Shown one piece after another: positions 1 through 10,044 of a stretch of DNA of 64,000 nt. The DNA comes from Prorocentrum cordatum. Lineage: Eukaryota; Sar; Dinophyceae; Prorocentrales; Prorocentraceae. Under the pieces are notes generated by a model. The model did no database searches, was not told the DNA's origin, and saw nothing but the letters and a program-made list of their open reading frames with translations. The DNA is taken from positions 595,999 to 659,998 of the forward strand of contig CAUYUJ010000359.1 of NCBI GenBank assembly GCA_963575745.1, given 5' to 3'. The position numbers and the translations under genes were made by a program. Each line of letters opens with the position of its first letter. The first letter of the stretch is position 1.

Positions 1-816
1 TGACGACCTCGGCTTTGGTTTCTGACACCGCATTCACCGTTCAACCTTGGACGATCGGGGGCCGTTCGACCGCCCCAGATCTCATCCCCGAGGTGCCGAT
101 CCTGGGCCGCTGGGCGGCGTTCAACACACCTCGAACGCCCGCGGCAAGGGTCGCTGCCGCCTCGGCACGACACGACCCGCATCATGGCCCCGGCTACGAT
201 ATCCACTCCACGCCAAGTCCTCACCCCCCTCTTGGACGCCCCCCACCTGAGCCAGGGGGGAGGAGGGGGGGGGGGTCCTGGCGCCTGGGAGGGGGGGGGC
301 GTCCTGGCGCCCCGTGGCGGGTGCCCCCTTGGGGCTCGCCTGCACTGTCTTGAGGGGCAGCAGCAGGCCATCCCTAACCATCCGATTCGCTGGCTGTTTT
401 GTCTTGATCCTACGACGCCAAAGCTGTGCCCCGTCAGCAGAACGGGTAATGCAAAGGCCGTGCAGCTGTACGATACTGCCAACAGGCATCCAACAAAAAA
501 ATCGTGCCAGGCAGCAGCGCAGTTTTTCCGAGGCGGTCTGATTGCAGCCTCCTGCGCTCACGGCCCACACAAGAAACAGTCAACACAAATTCGTGCCAGG
601 CATGAGTGCAGTCTCATACGCAGGCAGTCTGGCTGCAGCCTTCTGCTCGCGCGGCCCGCCTTGGGCTAACCTTCAGGGCCCGCAGATCTCGAGGAGACGC
701 TCTGCCAGAAACACCCCTGGGGAGCTCGATGGAGCGAACGGGCTACCCGCGTCATGCTCCTGCGCCGCTGTGGCGACAACTGTGCGACGAGCAGGAACTT
801 CAAAGCACGACTCTCA

Positions 817-1239
817 TCAAATCAAGTTCTGGAGCCGGCGGGCACCTCCTGAGAGCTCGCAATCCACGTCAGATTCGTCATTGCCGGAGCACGTGAAACT
901 GGCGGCGGCCCATCTGCCAGACGCCAGGCTGTATGTCACAGGCGGCAACCTCAGCACAGGGGCAGTGCCCCACTGGAGGTACACGAACGTCATGACCGTG
1001 TGCCCCTCCTCGATGTCGGGGATCGAGGACATGTCCTGGCACGACTGCTCCCCCGCCGTGGACCAGGGCGCTTGTGCCCCAGAGCCCATCGGTGGGAACT
1101 GCGCAGTGTCTTGCATCTTGAAGCTCAGCACAAACGCCCCGCTGTTCTCGATGCAGATCTTCGCCGCGGACACAGGCTCGGCTCCCCGAGCGAGCCCCAG
1201 AGAGGCCGCGGCAAGAAGTACCGCGGCAACCCCCGGCAT
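817..1239 (-). CDS. Secreted-type protein of unknown function, copy 1
   Basis: A 140-aa protein in one uninterrupted frame. I chose the ATG at 1239 because the next 20 or so residues (MPGVAAVLLAAASLGLARGA) form a clear signal peptide with a small-residue cleavage region. The open frame continues upstream to 1395, but that part lies across the probable 5' UTR. The mature part has four cysteines (KICIEN, EQSCQD, FTCSG, VDCEL), suggesting two disulfides, and an ENSGAFVLSF segment followed by alternating hydrophobic residues, as in a small beta-sandwich. I do not recognise the family. A spliced-leader relic lies about 80 bases upstream. The second copy at 2413-2835 encodes the same protein, which argues that the gene is maintained. 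Confidence 0.75.
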   Translation of the reverse strand: MPGVAAVLLAAASLGLARGAEPVSAAKICIENSGAFVLSFKMQDTAQFPPMGSGAQAPWSTAGEQSCQDMSSIPDIEEGHTVMTFVYLQWGTAPVLRLPPVTYSLASGRWAAASFTCSGNDESDVDCELSGGARRLQNLI

Positions 1240-1319
1240 CTTCGGACCACCTGGGCGACAGGCTGACACCGGGAGGGGAGCTGAAGCCAGCGCGCAGGTG
1301 AAGCAATGGGCCAGAGCGG

Positions 1320-1330
1320 CTTGAGCCAAA
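1320..1330 (-). promoter_or_regulatory. Probable spliced-leader relic upstream of tandem gene copy 1
   Basis: The minus strand reads TTTGGCTCAAG, identical to the last 11 bases of the dinoflagellate spliced leader, about 80 bases before the chosen ATG. Such relics are known where trans-spliced mRNAs were reverse-transcribed and reinserted. Eleven bases alone could be chance; position and orientation support it. Confidence 0.5.
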
Positions 1331-1578
1331 GGTGTCGTCCCAGAAGTGCCAAACCCCTTGTCTCGTGCGTTGCCGGCTGGGGCCCTGACAGACACGAAGC
1401 CCGGCCGGCCGCTCAGCAGCTCTCAGACAGGGTCTATAGCGGGTGGCGGAACAAGGGGAACGACCCCACGCGTGGCGCCCAAACCCGGGCCAGCCAGAGG
1501 GGATAGGCTGAACCCCGTTAGCGCCGACCCGCGCCGACCCCCGTCACGTGAGCCCCGAATCTCGAATCTGGGCAGTTG

Positions 1579-1775
1579 CGGCAAGTTCGTGGCGTGACGT
1601 GCCTCGGCTTTGGTTTCTGACACCGCATTCACCGTTCAACCTTGGACGATCGGCGGCCGTTCGACCGCCCCAGATCTCATCCCCGAGGTGCCGATCCTGG
1701 GCCGCTGGGCGGCGTTCAACACACCTCGAACGCCCGCGGCAAGGGTCGCTGCCGCCTCGGCACGACACGACCCGC
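1579..1775. repeat. Short inverted-repeat element (family A) in the array spacer
   Basis: A roughly 197-bp element with degraded ends (CGGCAAGTTCGTGGCGTG at left; CACGACACGACCCG at right) and a core containing TGACACCGC and GTTCAACCTTG. The core matches elements at 9694-9881 and 52333-52521, whose ends are much better preserved. Partial or full copies recur with the array at 1-179 and 3175-3371. Confidence 0.65.
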
Positions 1776-2412
1776 ATCATGGCCCCGGCTACGATATCCA
1801 CTCCACGCTAAGTCCTCACCCCCCTCTTGGACGCCCCCCACCTGAGCCAGCGGGGAGGGAGGGGGGGGGGTCCTGGCGCCTGGGAGGGGGGGGGGGGCGT
1901 CCTGGCGCCCCGTGGCGGGTGCCCTCTTGGGGCTCGCCTGCACTGTCTTGAGGGACAGCAGCAGGCCATCCCTAACCATCCGATTCGCTGGCTGTTTTGT
2001 CTTGGTCCTACGACGCCAAAGCTGTGCCCCGTCAGCAGAACGGGTAATGCAAAGGCCGTGCAGCTGTACGTTACTGCCAACAGGCATCCAACAAAAAAAT
2101 CGTGCTAGGCAGCAGCGCAGTTTCCGAGGCGGTCTGATTGCAGCCTCCTGCGCACACGGCCCACACAAGAAACAGTCAACACAAATTCGTGCCAGGCAGG
2201 AGTGCAGTCTCATACGCAGGCAGTCTGGCTGCAGCCTTCTGCTCGCGCGGCCCGCCTTGGGCTAACCTTCAGGGCCCGCAGATCTCGAGGAGACGCTCTG
2301 CCAGAAACACCCCTGGGGAGCTCGATGGAGCGAACGGGCTACCCGCGTCATGCTCCTGCGCCGCTGTGGCGACAACTGTGCGACAAGCAGGAACTTCAAA
2401 GCACGACTCTCA

Positions 2413-2835
2413 TCAAATCAAGTTCTGGAGCCGGCGGGCACCTCCTGAGAGCTCGCAATCCACGTCAGATTCGTCATTGCCGGAGCACGTGAAACTGGCG
2501 GCGGCCCATCTGCCAGACGCCAGGCTGTATGTCACAGGCGGCAACCTCAGCACAGGGGCAGTGCCCCACTGGAGGTACACGAACGTCATGACCGTGTGCC
2601 CCTCCTCGATGTCGGGGATCGAGGACATGTCCTGGCACGACTGCTCCCCCGCCGTGGACCAGGGCGCTTGTGCCCCAGAGCCCATCGGTGGGAACTGCGC
2701 AGTGTCTTGCATCTTGAAGCTCAGCACAAACGCCCCGCTGTTCTCGATGCAGATCTTCGCCGCGGACACAGGCTCGGCTCCCCGAGCGAGCCCCAGAGAG
2801 GCCGCGGCAAGAAGTACCGCGGCAACCCCCGGCAT
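2413..2835 (-). CDS. Secreted-type protein of unknown function, copy 2
   Basis: Second array copy of the 140-aa signal-peptide protein, starting at the ATG at 2835 and ending at the same stop. The predicted protein from this ATG is identical to copy 1 by eye. The few base changes I see between copies fall outside the coding part (for example in the upstream leader region around 2854 and 2947). Conservation of the frame across copies, while spacer G-runs vary in length, supports a functional gene. The function is unknown; the signal peptide and four cysteines suggest export or an endomembrane location. Confidence 0.75.
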   Translation of the reverse strand: MPGVAAVLLAAASLGLARGAEPVSAAKICIENSGAFVLSFKMQDTAQFPPMGSGAQAPWSTAGEQSCQDMSSIPDIEEGHTVMTFVYLQWGTAPVLRLPPVTYSLASGRWAAASFTCSGNDESDVDCELSGGARRLQNLI

Positions 2836-2915
2836 CTTCGGACCACCTGGGCGATAGGCTGACACCGGGAGGGGAGCTGAAGCCAGCGCGCAGGTGAAGC
2901 AATGGGCCAGAGCGG

Positions 2916-2926
2916 CTTGAGCCAAA
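2916..2926 (-). promoter_or_regulatory. Probable spliced-leader relic upstream of tandem gene copy 2
   Basis: TTTGGCTCAAG on the minus strand, at the same place as in copy 1, about 80 bases before the ATG. It was therefore carried along when the unit was duplicated. Confidence 0.5.
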
Positions 2927-3174
2927 GGTGTCGTCCCAGAAGTGCCGAACCCCTTGTCTCGTGCGTTGCCGGCTGGGGCCCTGACGGACACGAAGCCCGG
3001 CCGGCCGCTCAGCAGCTCTCAGACAGGGTCTATAGCGGGTGGCGGAACAAGGGGAACGACCCCACGCGTGGCGCCCAAACCCGGGCCAGCCAGAGGGGAT
3101 TGGCTGAACCCCGTTAGCGCCGACCCGCGCCGACCCCCGTCACGTGAGCCCCGAATCTCGAATCTGGGCAGTTG

Positions 3175-3371
3175 CGGCAAGTTCGTGGCGTGACGTGCCT
3201 CGGCTTTGGTTTCTGACACCGCATTCACCGTTCAACCTTGGACGATCGGCGGCCGTTCGACCGCCCCAGATCTCATCCCCGAGGTGCCGATCCTGGGCCG
3301 CTGGGCGGCGTTCAACACACCTCGAACGCCCGCGGCAAGGGTCGCTGCCGCCTCGGCACGACACGACCCGC
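3175..3371. repeat. Family A inverted-repeat element, third array copy
   Basis: Same element as 1579-1775, one period further on, just before the array breaks off. It was present before the array was amplified. Confidence 0.6.
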
Positions 3372-3443
3372 ATCATGGCCCCGGCTACGATATCCACTCC
3401 ACGCTAAGTCCTCACCCCCCTCTTGGACGCCCCCCACCTGAGC

Positions 3444-4372
3444 GACGCTCAAACAGCGGTCTTGTGCGAGATGACACGGCGACCCTACGCGGCGGCTTAC
3501 GCGGGCCGCCGTCGCGGTACGTCACATCGGAGACGAGGGCGCTTACGCGCGACCTTACGCGGGCAGCTTAGGCGCCAATGTCGGCGCAGACGACCCAGTT
3601 GTTTGGCGTCGCTCGCCTGGTGTTGAGGGTGCCGCGCGCGCGCGAGCGCGGCTTTGGACGCCCGAAATGGGTGTAACAAATGGTACAATGTCCAACAACA
3701 AATGCTTGGAGGCCCCGGGAGGGGAGGGGAGGGGGTGTGGGGGTTGTCCCGTCCCCCCTGTTTTTTCAAGGGGGGGGGGGGGGCGGTTTCCGACCCCCCC
3801 CCCACCCCCTCGTTTGGGGTGTGTGGGGGGGTGGGGGAGGATTGGAAACCTCCCCGCCCCCGGCCAGTGGCGCCAGAAAGCGTTCTTTCAATGCTCTCCC
3901 AAACCGACAGCAGCCGCTGTTGAGCAGGCGGCTCTCTCGTCGTCAGCGGACAACGTCCGCGGCGGCGGGGACAGCGAGCCCTGTTCAAAACGAACAAGAA
4001 CTGCTGTCGGTCTGGCAGATCCCACCCGCGACCCACCCGCGACCCAACCTTCGACCCACCCACATTGCTTGAACGAAACATCGGCGCCTGCGGCGATGAT
4101 TTGTAAAGACATGGCGAGCCTGCGGCAGGCTCCCCCAGAGCCTCGCAGACTGCAGACGTCCACGCCGCCCCCATCACTCTTGTCCGCGACTGCGGGGTGC
4201 CACGTACCCATTCGTAGCCATTCCGATCGTCCCGAGCGGCCTGCCGAGGGGCGGGTAGGAGCTGAACGCCACCGCCACCTGCGGGCCGGCGTCGGGGTCC
4301 GTCGGGGCCGCCAGGAAGACCTCGCGCGGGCCGGGTCCCCGCCTCGGCGAGGCCTGTGAGCTCGGGCATCCT
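3444..4372. other. Non-genic stretch with GC-rich short repeats
   Basis: No convincing gene. It begins with imperfect TTACGCGGGC-type repeats (about 3497-3570). Dense runs of G and C at 3705-3860 are able to form G-quadruplexes or hairpins. The long open frames here change composition with the repeats and look accidental. Confidence 0.6.
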
Positions 4373-4497
4373 GCCATCGCTCGGACGCCCATTCCCCGTC
4401 CACGTTCGGGTGTCGTGCTTGTTTTGTTCGCAAGGTGGCCAAAAAATGCTCCTCGATGGCCCTCACCGAGAAAAGAGGCACACGTCCGAGCGATGCC
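4373..4497. repeat. Family B inverted-repeat element, copy 1
   Basis: About 125 bp. It starts GCCATCGCTCGGACG and ends with the near inverse complement CGTCCGAGCGATGCC. The inside includes ATGCTCCTCGATGG, shared with the copy at 4914-5037. Confidence 0.75.
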
Positions 4498-4729
4498 AAA
4501 GCATCTACTGACCCGGGTCAATGCAAACCGGGTCAGTCGGGCCTTGCAGGATCCTGCAGGACCCTACAGGATCCTGCAAGATCCTGCACCCAAGCCTGGG
4601 TCAGTGCGCCCCTGACCCCCGTCTCAAGGCCACCGATTGACTCATGCCTGGACAGCTCCGGCGGTGGGTTGACCCCGCCCTCTCTCTCTCTCTCCTCCTC
4701 GGCGCCGAAGACGGTGAGCTGAGGAGGAG

Positions 4730-4857
4730 GAGGAGTGGGGAGGAGGAGTGGGGAGGAGGAGGAGGAGGAGGAGGAGGAGGAGGAGGAGGAGGAGGAGGAG
4801 GAGGAGGGGGAGGAGGAGGAGGAGGAGGAGGAGGAGGAGGAGGAGGAGGAGGAGTGA
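4730..4857 (+). repeat. (GGA)n microsatellite
   Basis: About 128 bp of nearly uninterrupted GGA repeats between the two family B elements, followed by GATGCTGGT repeats to about 4900. Confidence 0.9.
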
Positions 4858-4913
4858 GAGGATGGTGATGCTGGTGATGCTGGTGATGGTGAGATGACGA
4901 TGGTGATAAGATT

Positions 4914-5037
4914 GCCATCGCTCGGGCGTCCATTTCCTGTGCATGTTTCGGTTTCGTGCGTGCTGTTTTTGCCAGGCGATCCAGAATGCTCCTCGATGGT
5001 CCTCGCCGAAGCAAAATGCACACGTCCGAGCGACACC
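4914..5037. repeat. Family B inverted-repeat element, copy 2
   Basis: Same ends and core as 4373-4497, with more point differences. The core reads ATGCTCCTCGATGGTCC, and the right end is CGTCCGAGCGACACC. A third, one-ended copy lies at 17934-17986. Confidence 0.7.
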
Positions 5038-5953
5038 AATTGATGATGACGACGACGAGTATGACGATGGCGACGACGAGACGCCCAGGTAGGCGATGAT
5101 CCCCAAGTTGCCCCCACACTGAAGACTGAACGACAAAAGGAAGAGAAGATGGGAGTTACCCCGACACTGAAGACTGACCGACCGCCACGAGAACATCATC
5201 CGGCGAAAAACAATATGAAATAAACTGTTTCGCCGTCGGGGGCGCCTGTCCCAGAGCGGTTGGAAAATTTGTACCCATCCGGTGGCACGTCAGGGTATAA
5301 ACTTTCCAGCCGCCCGCCCCCGGTTACGGAGTAGTGTCGGTTGCACCGTTCCCCGCCCGCTAAAAACGAGATGATGGGTGTCCATCGACGGGGTGCCGTG
5401 CACACCCAGCGCCCGTCCTGCTCTGTGAGAGTGATGAGAGTTCAGCACACCCTCCTCCTGACTCCTCCTCCTCTTCCTGCTCTGCTTGCAGGACTGAAAT
5501 AATGGATGTCATCCATCTACGCCGTAGGTGGCTTGCTCGGCGTGCGCGACACCGTTGAACACAAAAGGCGCCGCAGCGAGGCGGCGATGGCGGGGGCGCA
5601 TTCACACGGCGAAGCGCAGACTTCCGCCCCCCGAGGCCCCCCGGCAGGCGTTTAGAATCCTGAGTGGTTCTTGAGGGCCTGGCCGCGAGAGGGCGTTACT
5701 ACTTCCGATTGCGACGCCTTGCCGCCAAGAGCGAATCCGCTGCCGCAAGAAAAGTGTGTGTGTTGGTAGGGGGGAAGGGGCACCCAGGCAGCAGACCAAG
5801 GGAAGGCTCGGGACTTCCTCCTCCTCTTCCCGCCTCCTCCTCCTCCTCCTCCCCTGGCCGTGTAGAGTTGAAGCAAGTGTCCTCCTGACCTTCAAACCTA
5901 TAAGCGCTTGAAAAATCCTAACTGGAACTTGAACTCAAAGGTTCAGCCTTAGG
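5038..5953. other. Non-genic stretch
   Basis: No gene or strong repeat recognised. Open frames are short, unsupported, and overlap purine-rich low-complexity DNA (around 5450-5480 and 5818-5860). Confidence 0.5.
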
Positions 5954-6112
5954 TAGGTCATGTCCTCATACAGGCGGATTGTGGAAGAACAGTTAAAACT
6001 AGACCAACCAAAGTCAACAATAGTCAAGAGAGCAAGAAAAAATCGTCACCAGACGATAATTTGACTATTCCCGAATATTCCTCCTGTAGACTGTAGAGGA
6101 ACATGCCCGACT
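5954..6112. repeat. Family C inverted-repeat element, copy 1
   Basis: About 159 bp. The left end is TAGGTCATGTCCTCATACAG, and the right end (CTGTAGAGGAACATGCCCGACT) is the imperfect inverse. The AT-rich inside carries GTTTGACTATT-like words shared with copies at 8646, 19849 and 20489. Confidence 0.7.
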
Positions 6113-6930
6113 GAAGTCCAACTGCTACGCTTGCTTACTTCGTTGGCAGATCAGGGCCCCCCCTCATCTCCTCATTTTCCAAGTTGTTGCTGAGCTGGAC
6201 ATCCGCTAGGGATGACTCGATGCAATCTGGCATGCATGGCGACCTCACAGTCGTGGTCTCGGGGCCGTCGTCACTCGCGCCCCCTGCACTGGCCAGTCCG
6301 GCCTGCGCCCAAGTTCTACTGCTTGCGTGGCCCGCTGCAATTTGCTACATACAATGGAAGAACTAACGACAAAACTACCCCCGCCAACCCTCTGGCCAAC
6401 CCTCCTGGCAGGAGAGCCCAGAATCGAATCGATAAATCGGATCGGAGATCGAAATGAATCGGATCGGGGGAAATCAGCAACCGAATCAGGAAATGTCGAC
6501 TCGACGGAAACCGGCAGGCTGGAATGCCTCCCATGAGAAACGAAACCCAAATCGGAATCCCAAGTCGAATCGATTCGGAATCGGGAGCCTGCGACATCGA
6601 ATCGAATCGAATCGAACCGGAGGAATCGAAATGAGCCCTGTCCTGGCCCGCCCCTCCGGCCAACCCTGGTTACACGTCGGTCAGAAGTGGACAGAAACTT
6701 GCATTGGGAAGGCTTTGAAGGTAGATTAGGCTTCCGCCCGCCTCCCGATGGCGAGGGGAGGGCGAAGACCACTCCACTCTTGGAGTAGGAAGGCGTCTGC
6801 CGCAGATTGGGACGTGGGCGTCCCAAAGGTTAAGATACGTACTTTCAACGACCGACGGGTATTGCTGCCCATCGTGAAATCCACGTTTTAACAGTCATGC
6901 GGCGAGTGCTCCTCGAGCCGAGATGGCTTA
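6113..6930. other. Non-genic stretch with GAATC/CGATT low-complexity DNA
   Basis: Around 6415-6640 the words GAATCG, ATCGAAT and CGGATC recur in loose repetition. Similar words recur near 62990-63030. No gene is recognised. Confidence 0.5.
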
Positions 6931-7106
6931 CAGTGTAGGCCCGACCACAAGAAACCCTCCACAAGAAAGCCAACCCTGAGACCCCAGGGCGTCCATCGAT
7001 GTTTGGCGTGGGAACGTCGTGCTCTCCATGGCAAAACCATCGAAATCCAAGAAACCCAGGGCACCCCGGAGGCAAGCAGGGTGTTTCTTGGCATGGGCTT
7101 CCACTG
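6931..7106 (-). repeat. Dispersed repeat D, copy 1 (minus)
   Basis: About 176 bp that matches 19098-19274 in the opposite orientation. Landmarks are GGAAGCCCATGCCAAGAA, GGGTGCCCTGGG, TTGGGTTTCGAT and GTTTCTTGTGGTCG, read on the minus strand here. Confidence 0.75.
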
Positions 7107-7938
7107 CACGCACGCGGGAGCCACTGCGCACGGAACGGCCGAAGACCTCTGCTATAAACCTGAGACGGTATGAAACTTTGTTGTCCCCTCTGCCCGGGTT
7201 CCTGACCGCGAGGGGGGTCATGGTCGTCCTCCCTCCCTCTCCTCTCTCGCCGAGGCATGCAAGGAAATGAGGAGGGGGGAAGATTTGTTAAGTCATCGCC
7301 CTTCGCCTTATCCCCAACGCATGGTTGGCATTCGTGCCGAAGATGGGCTGGCATCCCCCGAATCGTTACCTCCACCATCTTCCGCGCGAGTTCCGCTGGC
7401 ACCCCAGTGGGACGGGAAGGGAAAATGTATGAATTACCCCTTGCCCTGTCCCAACTGCGTGGCCGGTGGGATGCAGTGGTACAGAGGGTCCGCGCTTGGG
7501 CAACAATACGCATGCGCCCATGCATGCCACACCTGACATGCACAGAAGGTAATTCCCCATAACCAAATGTCATTCGCGGCGACGACGCAACCGAAAAACC
7601 GGCCAGACCTATCGCGAAAAGGAATCCGTTCGAATCCGAATCCAAACACCTACCAGAAAAAGCCGAGGGGGAAGCGGCGACGTGGCAACAGCGTAGCGCC
7701 CTGCCGAACCGAACCGATCGAATGCGACCGACTGCGAAGCAGCCGAACCGACCGAACCGCGGACATTCTAGGTGATCCTCGTCCTCTGGCTTCCTGGTCA
7801 TCCCGCGGGCCTACGGCGGCCGCTCGGGCTTCGGGCCCCCCCAGGAAGCTCTCGGCGAGGCGCAGCCGCTGGAACGCATCCCGAGGCGGGAAAACTCCCA
7901 GAACCCGCTCGCCCCTCCTCTTCTAAAGGGAAATTTAG
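7107..7938. other. Non-genic stretch
   Basis: No gene is recognised. The open reading frames here have no family features. CCGAACCGA-type low-complexity DNA lies around 7690-7770. Confidence 0.45.
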
Positions 7939-8087
7939 GACACACAAATAAATACACACAAATAAAAATAGTCCCCATCTTTTCCCATATTTTCTGGGTT
8001 TTTGTCTTCCCCCCCAATTCCCATATTTTCCCATATTTTCCTGGGAATCGAGGATTAATTGTGTCTGTGTGTTTTTTTCCCTCCTGA
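7939..8087. repeat. Dispersed repeat E, copy 1
   Basis: About 150 bp. It opens with ACACACAAATAAATACACAC, contains CCCATATTTTCCCATATTTT and GGGTTTTTGTCTTC, and closes with GATTAATTGTGTCTGTGTGT. The two ends are partly inverse to each other. Copies lie at 8297 and 10045. Confidence 0.85.
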
Positions 8088-8296
8088 TCTTCCACCTCCT
8101 CCTCCTCCTCTGCCCTGTGAAGACTCTTGCACAGGCCTGCCCCTCTCCCCTCCCGCCCCGCCGCACCGCCGTGGGTGCCCCCGCCGCAGCCCGGTCCGTG
8201 CTGGCCCCCCCCCCCTGCCGCTCGGAGGAGGGCCAGAAGCGAGACAGCGGCGGCCCTCCCGCTCGTCCGGAGCGGCTCGGATTGAAGGGGAACTGG

Positions 8297-8444
8297 GACA
8301 CACAAATAAATACACACAAATAAAAGTATCCCCCATATTTTCCCATATTTTCTGGGTTTTTGTCTTCCCCCCCACTTCCCATATTTTCCCATATTTTCTG
8401 GGGATCGCCGATTAATTGTGTCTGTGTGTTTCTTTCCCTCCTGA
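8297..8444. repeat. Dispersed repeat E, copy 2
   Basis: Second copy in the same orientation as 7939-8087. The upstream flank AAGGGGAACTGGG resembles that of copy 3 (AAGGGGCCCTGGG), so the repeat unit may extend a little further left. Confidence 0.85.
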
Positions 8445-8645
8445 CGGATCGGGGGCTCGGCGCGAAAACATGGATTGGCGATCCATGGATCGATCGGGGG
8501 AGGTGCCCTCCCCAAAATGCGGCCGGTGCCGCCTCGTTCGGCGGCGGACATCCGCGATCTCCTATGGAAACGGGACCCGTCGCTGATCCACGCCACGTTG
8601 ATCCATCTTTGCGATCGCCTGAACTGCGGCCAGGCCTGGGATCAG

Positions 8646-8791
8646 GTCGGGCGTGTCCCCCCTACAGGTGGATTCTGGGCGAAGAATGAAGCACAGTCAA
8701 AACATGCTCAAACATAGTCGAACGAGAAATCAAACAATCGTCCCCAAACAATTGTTTGACTATTTTTGAATATTCCTGGGGCAAGCCCGAC
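8646..8791. repeat. Family C inverted-repeat element, copy 2
   Basis: It begins GTCGGGCGTGTCCCCCCTAC and ends TTCCTGGGGCAAGCCCGACT. The inside has CAAACAATTGTTTGACTATT, itself partly palindromic. Confidence 0.75.
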
Positions 8792-8795
8792 TTCA

Positions 8796-8905
8796 ACCTA
8801 GGACAGAAATACATCCTCCAAGAACATGAGGCCCTGCGCAGGCCAGACGAGAAGAACATTCGAGGGTACCCTCTCACAGGATGCACGAGAACATGCAGCA
8901 AGCCC
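8796..8905 (+). repeat. Dispersed repeat G, copy 1
   Basis: Landmarks are CCTAGGACAGAAATACATCC, AAGAACATGAGGCCCT, GAGGGTACCCTC and GGATGCACGAGAACAT. The same order of words recurs at 9580-9690 (plus) and 16700-16835 (minus). Confidence 0.7.
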
Positions 8906-8919
8906 CAAGAACAGTAATA

Positions 8920-9150
8920 GAGGCCTTCTGGATGGGGTCGGAGAAGATGGGGTCGGAGAATCGCGCCGTATCGCCAATGCATCGCCGATGCATAGGCGAT
9001 GCATCGGCGATGCACCAACGACGCCGGCGATGCATCGGCGACGCCAGGGTGGAGGCAATCGGGCTCCACATGGAGCCGCATCGTCGATGCATCGGCGACG
9101 CGGCGCGATCCGCTGACCCCATCTACTCGGACCCCATGCAGAAGGCCTAG
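8920..9150. repeat. Foldback element (family F), copy 1
   Basis: About 230 bp with inverted ends (AGGCCTTCTGGATGGGGTCG at left, complement of CGGACCCCATGCAGAAGGCCT at right). The core is built from the palindromic word GCATCGGCGATGC and its variants GCATCGCCGATGC and GCATCGGCGACGC. Four other copies are in the window. Confidence 0.85.
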
Positions 9151-9579
9151 ACTCATACCTCGGTCCGACCGTGCTGCCTGGGTCCCGTCCTGACCCGCTC
9201 TTCGAGAAGCCACGGGGAGGCCCAGGAGGGCCACCGCTGCCTCGGCCCTTCCCCGACCGAATGGAGGCCAAACACGACAGCGAGAAACACACGGGGAGGT
9301 TGAGACGAAGCCAGGACGAGGATACATCGAGAATCTCGAGGGCTACCCTAGGGCCTACCCCTAGCCCGACCCTGGGCCTTTCCATTTATGCCTGGGCCTT
9401 GCCTCCGCTCTCCGACCCGACCCGCTCGTCAGGTCCTTCCGATCCGGCGTCGCCGTCCAGAACCCGAGAAGCATCCCTGAAGACTCTGACCCACGTCAGC
9501 GTCGTCGTCGTCGCCGCCGCCGTTGTCGTCGCAGTCCCCCTTCAGGGCCGGCGGCACCAGCTGTACAGTCGGACCTAGA

Positions 9580-9690
9580 CCAGAAGAACATCCCTCAAGA
9601 GCATGAGACCCTCCGTCGGCCAAAACAAACATCACATCCAAGGGTACCCTCACCCGGATGCACAAGAACATCCAACGGTCACGAATGACA
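9580..9690 (+). repeat. Dispersed repeat G, copy 2
   Basis: It contains AACATCCCTCAAGAGCATGA, GACCCTCCGTCGGCCAAAA and GGATGCACAAGAACATCCAA. It is close to the inverse complement of 16700-16835. Confidence 0.75.
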
Positions 9691-9693
9691 TTA

Positions 9694-9881
9694 CGGCAGG
9701 TTCGTGTCGTGCCGACCCCAGCGTTGTTTTTTGACACCGCAGGGATCGTTCAACCTTGAACGATCGGCCGTTCCCGCAACGTCCAATCGTTCAACATCGA
9801 CCGATTCTGGGTCGCCCGCGGCGTTCAACCTTGAACGCCCGCGCTGGGGTCGCCGCTGGTCGACACGACGCAAACCTACCG
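9694..9881. repeat. Family A inverted-repeat element (well-preserved copy)
   Basis: 188 bp. The two ends, read inward, agree at about 20 of 24 positions (CGGCAGGTTCGTGTCGTGCC against CGGTAGGTTTGCGTCGTGTC). The core has TTGACACCGC and GTTCAACCTTGAACG. Confidence 0.85.
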
Positions 9882-10044
9882 TAGGGTACCCTCCCCAAAA
9901 CGACCTCCATCTTCTACCTCGGTCCGACCGTACAGTCGGCCCCGATCATGAGGATGCACGGGCCCTGGAAGGCCATGACACGAAGCTTTTCGAGCGGGCA
10001 CGCCCAACGAACGTGGCCAGCACGCAAGAGTGAAGGGGCCCTGG

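Larger units (their letters stand above)
1..3443. repeat. Tandem array of a 1,596-bp gene-bearing unit
   Basis: The same unit occurs twice in full and once in part. Matching landmarks lie at 817 and 2413, and at 15, 1610 and 3206, giving a period of 1,595-1,596 bp. Copies are nearly identical by eye, with scattered single-base changes and length changes in the G-runs near 245-300 and 1855-1900. The third copy stops at about 3443, where the sequence turns into unrelated DNA. The array enters from the left edge, so its true copy number is unknown. Head-to-tail arrays of one gene with short spacers are typical of expressed dinoflagellate genes. Each unit holds one minus-strand gene plus a spacer containing a short inverted-repeat element. 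Confidence 0.95.

Noticed and set aside
817-1395. The upstream start giving a 192-residue array protein
   Set aside because: It would translate the leader relic and bury the signal peptide inside the protein; the ATG at 1239 is better.
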